Below, piece by piece: positions 5,191-7,252 of a DNA stretch of 7,252 bases. This DNA is from Chloroflexota bacterium (GTDB lineage Bacteria > Chloroflexota > Dehalococcoidia > DSTF01 > RBG-16-68-14). Location of the stretch: the NCBI GenBank assembly GCA_022561355.1, contig JADFRJ010000114.1, positions 1 to 7,252 of the forward strand, written 5' to 3'. The stretch's first letter is position 1, and each line of letters starts with the position of its first letter. The notes under the pieces are model-generated. The model was not told the origin of the DNA. It was given only the letters and a program-made list of their open reading frames with translations, and searched no databases. Made by a program: the position numbers and the translations under genes.

Positions 5191-5484
5191 ATGAACATCT
5201 CTCTGAGCGACGACGCCCTGGCCCTCGTGCGCGAGCGCGGTGGCGTCATGGCGCTGGACTTCATTCCGCCCCTCACTTGAAACGGCAAAGCCGAGGTGTC
5301 GGTCGACACCTACCTCAAGGGCAAGAACCTGGCGCCGTATCGCACGGTGGAGCACGAGGGCGTCAAGATCCTCGTCGCGCCGAAGCTGATCCAGTGGGCG
5401 GCAGCCGTCCGCCTAGAGGTCAAGCAGTTCCTGATCTTCAAGTCGTTCGAAGTCGGCGCGGAGCACAAGCACGCGCCTACCTGA
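5191..5484 (+). CDS. Probable small selenoprotein with in-frame UGA (HesB/IscA-like?)
   Basis: A frame beginning MNISLSDDALALVRERGG runs 29 codons to a TGA at 5278-5280, then continues in the same frame for 67 codons to a TGA at 5482. Reading the first TGA as selenocysteine gives 97 residues with Sec at 30 (PPLT-U-NGKAEV). Codons on both sides share the C/G third-base preference of neighbouring genes, so both halves look like one coding region. A SECIS-like hairpin lies right after the TGA. The start MNISLSDDA, then later VEHEGVKILVAPKL and LEVKQFLIF, faintly resemble HesB/IscA-type small proteins, a family with known Sec members, but this match is weak. An in-frame TAA at 5158 rules out a longer N-terminus; the Shine-Dalgarno is poor. 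The alternatives are a nonsense-mutated pseudogene or a short gene from GTG 5296. Confidence 0.6.
5281..5311 (+). promoter_or_regulatory. Bacterial SECIS-like RNA hairpin
   Basis: Directly after the in-frame TGA, AGGTGTC (5294-5300) and GACACCT (5305-5311) form a perfect 7-bp stem closed by a GGTC loop. The loop starts 21 bases past the TGA. Bacterial SECIS elements are hairpins inside the reading frame with G in the first loop positions, about 16-37 bases from the UGA; the E. coli fdhF element has the same GGUC loop at +19. The stem lacks the bulged U of fdhF. A small hairpin CGGC-AAA-GCCG (5283-5293) abuts it. SelB binding is inferred. Confidence 0.6.
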
Positions 5485-5562
5485 GCGCATTAAGCAATTC
5501 TCGTCGAGTTTCGGCGAGTTCACCCCCTCACCCTCACAGAGCGTGCCGCATCGCCTGGCTGG

Positions 5563-5577
5563 TAGACTCGGCTGGTG
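5563..5577 (+). promoter_or_regulatory. Possible -10 box for a leaderless Nudix transcript
   Basis: TAGACT (5563-5568) fits the TANNNT form of a -10 box and ends six bases before the GTG start, so transcription could begin at the start codon itself. No Shine-Dalgarno precedes this GTG. No -35 box is recognisable. Confidence 0.3.
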
Positions 5578-6072
5578 CGATCTCATTTCACGTCGACGGC
5601 CTTCGTGGTCCACCAGGGGCGCACGCTGCTGCACTGGCACGCCAAGATCCAGCAGTGGATGCCGCCCGGCGGCCATCTGGACCCTAACGAGGACCCGGTC
5701 GCGGGCGCGCTGCGGGAAGTGCGCGAGGAGACGGGCCTGAACGTCGAGCTGTTCTCGCCAACAACCGCGTACGACTTCGCCCAGCCAGCGCAGCTTCTGC
5801 CGCCGGTCACGATCCTGGTCGAGGACGTCGAGGACGAAGACGGGCCGCACCACCACATCGACTTCATCTACTTCGCGCGTCCTAAGGAGGGCGAAGCGTT
5901 GCGCCCGGTACCGGAGACGAAATCTTGGACATGGGTCGACGCCGGCCAGATCGAACGCGGCGAGTCGCTCAGTCACGCCGGCGGCAGCGCGCCCGTGCCC
6001 GAAGATGTCGCGGTGCTGGCGTTAGCAGCGATACGCATAGAACAGAACCCGCGAAGTCAGCAACGGAGGTGA
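5575..6072 (+). CDS. Nudix hydrolase
   Basis: This encodes a 165-residue Nudix protein. The Nudix box GX5EX7REUXEEXGU is complete at residues 33-55: Gly33, Glu39, Arg47-Glu48, Glu51-Glu52, Gly54 and Leu55. The glutamates bind the magnesium used to cleave nucleoside diphosphates linked to another moiety. The box is preceded by a strand containing VVHQGRTLLHWHAK and WMPPGG. The acidic stretch VEDVEDEDGPHHHIDFIYFAR (residues about 82-102) suggests a further metal or substrate loop. Substrate specificity is not evident. The GTG at 5575 is the likely start, as residues from there match the fold's first strand, though it lacks a ribosome binding site. The stop TGA is part of the ribosome binding site of the next gene, which begins two bases later. 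Confidence 0.9.
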   Translation: MRSHFTSTAFVVHQGRTLLHWHAKIQQWMPPGGHLDPNEDPVAGALREVREETGLNVELFSPTTAYDFAQPAQLLPPVTILVEDVEDEDGPHHHIDFIYFARPKEGEALRPVPETKSWTWVDAGQIERGESLSHAGGSAPVPEDVAVLALAAIRIEQNPRSQQRR

Positions 6073-6074
6073 TC

Positions 6075-7252
6075 ATGGACCTAGAATTGCAAGCACTCAC
6101 GGAGCCAGGCCGGCGTTTGGTCGCGCTGGCCGAAGAGCACGCGGCAGACTTCGCGACGCGCGCCGAACAGCACGACCGCGAGGGCAGCTTCCCCAAGGAG
6201 AACTTCGAGGCGATGCGTGAGAGCGGCATGCTGATGGCGAGCCTGCCCGAAGAGTACGGCGGCATGGGCGTGAATTCACTTCACGACTTGGGCGTCGGGA
6301 TTGGCAGACTCGCGCGAGGAGACGCCTCCACAGCAATTGCTCTCAATATGCATTTAGCCGGCGTGTGGAACACAGTTCGCACCTCGATGGGCCAGAACGG
6401 GGCGGCCGCGGCTGCCTTCCTTCAGGTGATCGGTGACAACAGCTGGATCACCGCCGTTGCGAACACCGAGGCGGGCACCGACCTCCAGCACCCGATGACC
6501 GAAGCGACGCCGGCCGAAAACGGCTGGCTGCTCAACGGACGGAAGATATTCGGGACGGTCTCCCCGATCGCGAACGTGTTTTTCGTGACCGTACGGGCCA
6601 AGGAGAGCGACGGCTATCAGGCCCGGACGGCCGTCGTGATCCGCGGAGCGCAAGGCCTGAATATTCAGGACAACTGGGACGCGTTGGGCATGCGAGGCTC
6701 CGGCAGCGGCGACGTGGTGTTCGAGGACTGCGCGATACCGGAGGCATCTCTGGTGGGACGCGGCGAGTGGGGCGTCATGAGCGACGGGGCCACCGAAGGC
6801 TTACTCACTGGCAATTCGACGCTCACATTCGCGTTCCTCGGCATCGCGGAGGCAGCGCAGGAACACATCATCGAGCTAGTCACGACGCGGCACACGGCCG
6901 GACGCCACGCGATCCAGCGCCTGGTCGCGGAGAACGAGATCGACATCGCGGCCTCCCGCGCGATGCTGACACGCACGACGCAAGCGCTGGACGCCTACTT
7001 CGCGGGTGAGTCGGACCACGACGCGCTGTACCTAGTGTCGAAAGACCTCCAGTGCACGAAGTGGTTCGTCAACCGCAAGGCGGTCGACGTCGTCGACCGG
7101 GCGCTCACGGCGTCCGGCGGCTCCGGCTACATGAGCAAGAGCCCGCTCTCGCGCATGTACCGCGACGCGCGCGCCGGTTCGTTCATGCAGCCCTACTCAC
7201 CAAACGAGGCGTTCGAGTACATCGGCAAGATCGCCTTAGGTCTGGATCCGGA
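6075..7252 (+). CDS. Acyl-CoA dehydrogenase-family flavoprotein (3' end cut off)
   Basis: At least 392 residues are visible with no stop before the window edge; the end (ALGLDP) looks close to a natural C-terminus. The N-terminal helical domain includes LPEEYGGMGV (about 57-66). The FAD and substrate-binding middle domain has ITAVANTEAGTDL, corresponding to the family's TEP-x-AGSD motif, then NGRKIFGTVSPIAN and LGMRGSGSGDVVFEDCAIP. The C-terminal domain has ASGGSGYMSKSPLSRMYRDARAG. Such enzymes oxidise acyl-CoA at the alpha-beta bond and pass electrons to ETF. The position of the usual catalytic Glu (YEGT after YRDA) is Gln372 in FMQPYSP, and the alternative Glu of the isovaleryl/long-chain types is also not apparent, so the reaction may differ. 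A perfect GGAGGTGA at 6065-6072 supports the ATG. Confidence 0.88.
   Translation, partial: MDLELQALTEPGRRLVALAEEHAADFATRAEQHDREGSFPKENFEAMRESGMLMASLPEEYGGMGVNSLHDLGVGIGRLARGDASTAIALNMHLAGVWNTVRTSMGQNGAAAAAFLQVIGDNSWITAVANTEAGTDLQHPMTEATPAENGWLLNGRKIFGTVSPIANVFFVTVRAKESDGYQARTAVVIRGAQGLNIQDNWDALGMRGSGSGDVVFEDCAIPEASLVGRGEWGVMSDGATEGLLTGNSTLTFAFLGIAEAAQEHIIELVTTRHTAGRHAIQRLVAENEIDIAASRAMLTRTTQALDAYFAGESDHDALYLVSKDLQCTKWFVNRKAVDVVDRALTASGGSGYMSKSPLSRMYRDARAGSFMQPYSPNEAFEYIGKIALGLDP

Noticed and set aside
5191..5280. Pseudogene reading of the interrupted frame
   Set aside because: No frame shift or codon-use decay is seen after the TGA and a SECIS-like hairpin is in the right place; kept as the main alternative, not the preferred call.
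5500..5518. Hairpin CTCGTCG/CGGCGAG after the Sec candidate gene
   Set aside because: The stem needs a G-U pair and there is no T-run, so it is not called a terminator.
5277..5687. 136-codon plus frame overlapping the Sec candidate and Nudix genes
   Set aside because: It is out of frame with both, rich in Arg/Gly/Pro/Ala as expected for a shadow frame, and contains no motif.

Overview
The window looks like chromosomal DNA from a GC-rich bacterium, and I favour Chloroflexota or a similar deep-branching phylum. The reasons are the overall look of GroEL, with a proline-rich C-terminus ending in MDY instead of a GGM tail, the frequent GTG starts and the gene mix. This assignment is an inference without database support. 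The left edge is probably close to the replication origin: it has a perfect ParB binding site (parS, 63-78) and the classic origin-proximal set yidD, rnpA and rpmH on the minus strand.

Layout. At 1-85 there is parS and perhaps the first codons of a further minus-strand gene (yidC would be usual here). From 807 down to 86, rpmH, rnpA and yidD form a tight minus-strand operon; rnpA and yidD overlap by four bases (GTGA). It is driven by a good sigma-70-type promoter at 836-865. A 337-base divergent intergenic region (808-1144) follows, where many bacteria have dnaA and oriC on the far side of rpmH. Here the neighbour is groES-groEL, controlled by a promoter and a perfect CIRCE operator (HrcA site). 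groEL ends at a strong intrinsic terminator (3138-3171).

From 3169 a second plus-strand transcription unit starts at a near-consensus promoter. Its leader holds a hairpin plus T-run that looks like an attenuator. It then encodes GreA, a 2H phosphoesterase / 2'-5' RNA ligase-like protein and a HAD phosphatase, with a 9-base gap and then a 4-base overlap.

The most unusual locus is at 5191-5484. A 97-codon reading frame continues in the same frame, with the same GC-rich codon usage, across an internal TGA at 5278-5280. Just after the TGA is a perfect 7-bp hairpin with a GGTC loop that begins 21 bases past it. Loop and spacing match what is known of bacterial SECIS elements, so this is probably a small selenoprotein gene, possibly of HesB/IscA-like fold. 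The window ends with a Nudix hydrolase and a nearly complete acyl-CoA dehydrogenase-family gene that lacks the usual catalytic glutamate. The stop codon of the former overlaps the ribosome binding site of the latter.

The genes are mostly housekeeping: RNase P, ribosome and membrane insertion; protein folding; transcript elongation; and small-molecule phosphate and acyl-CoA chemistry. I see no mobile elements, CRISPR arrays, tRNA or rRNA.
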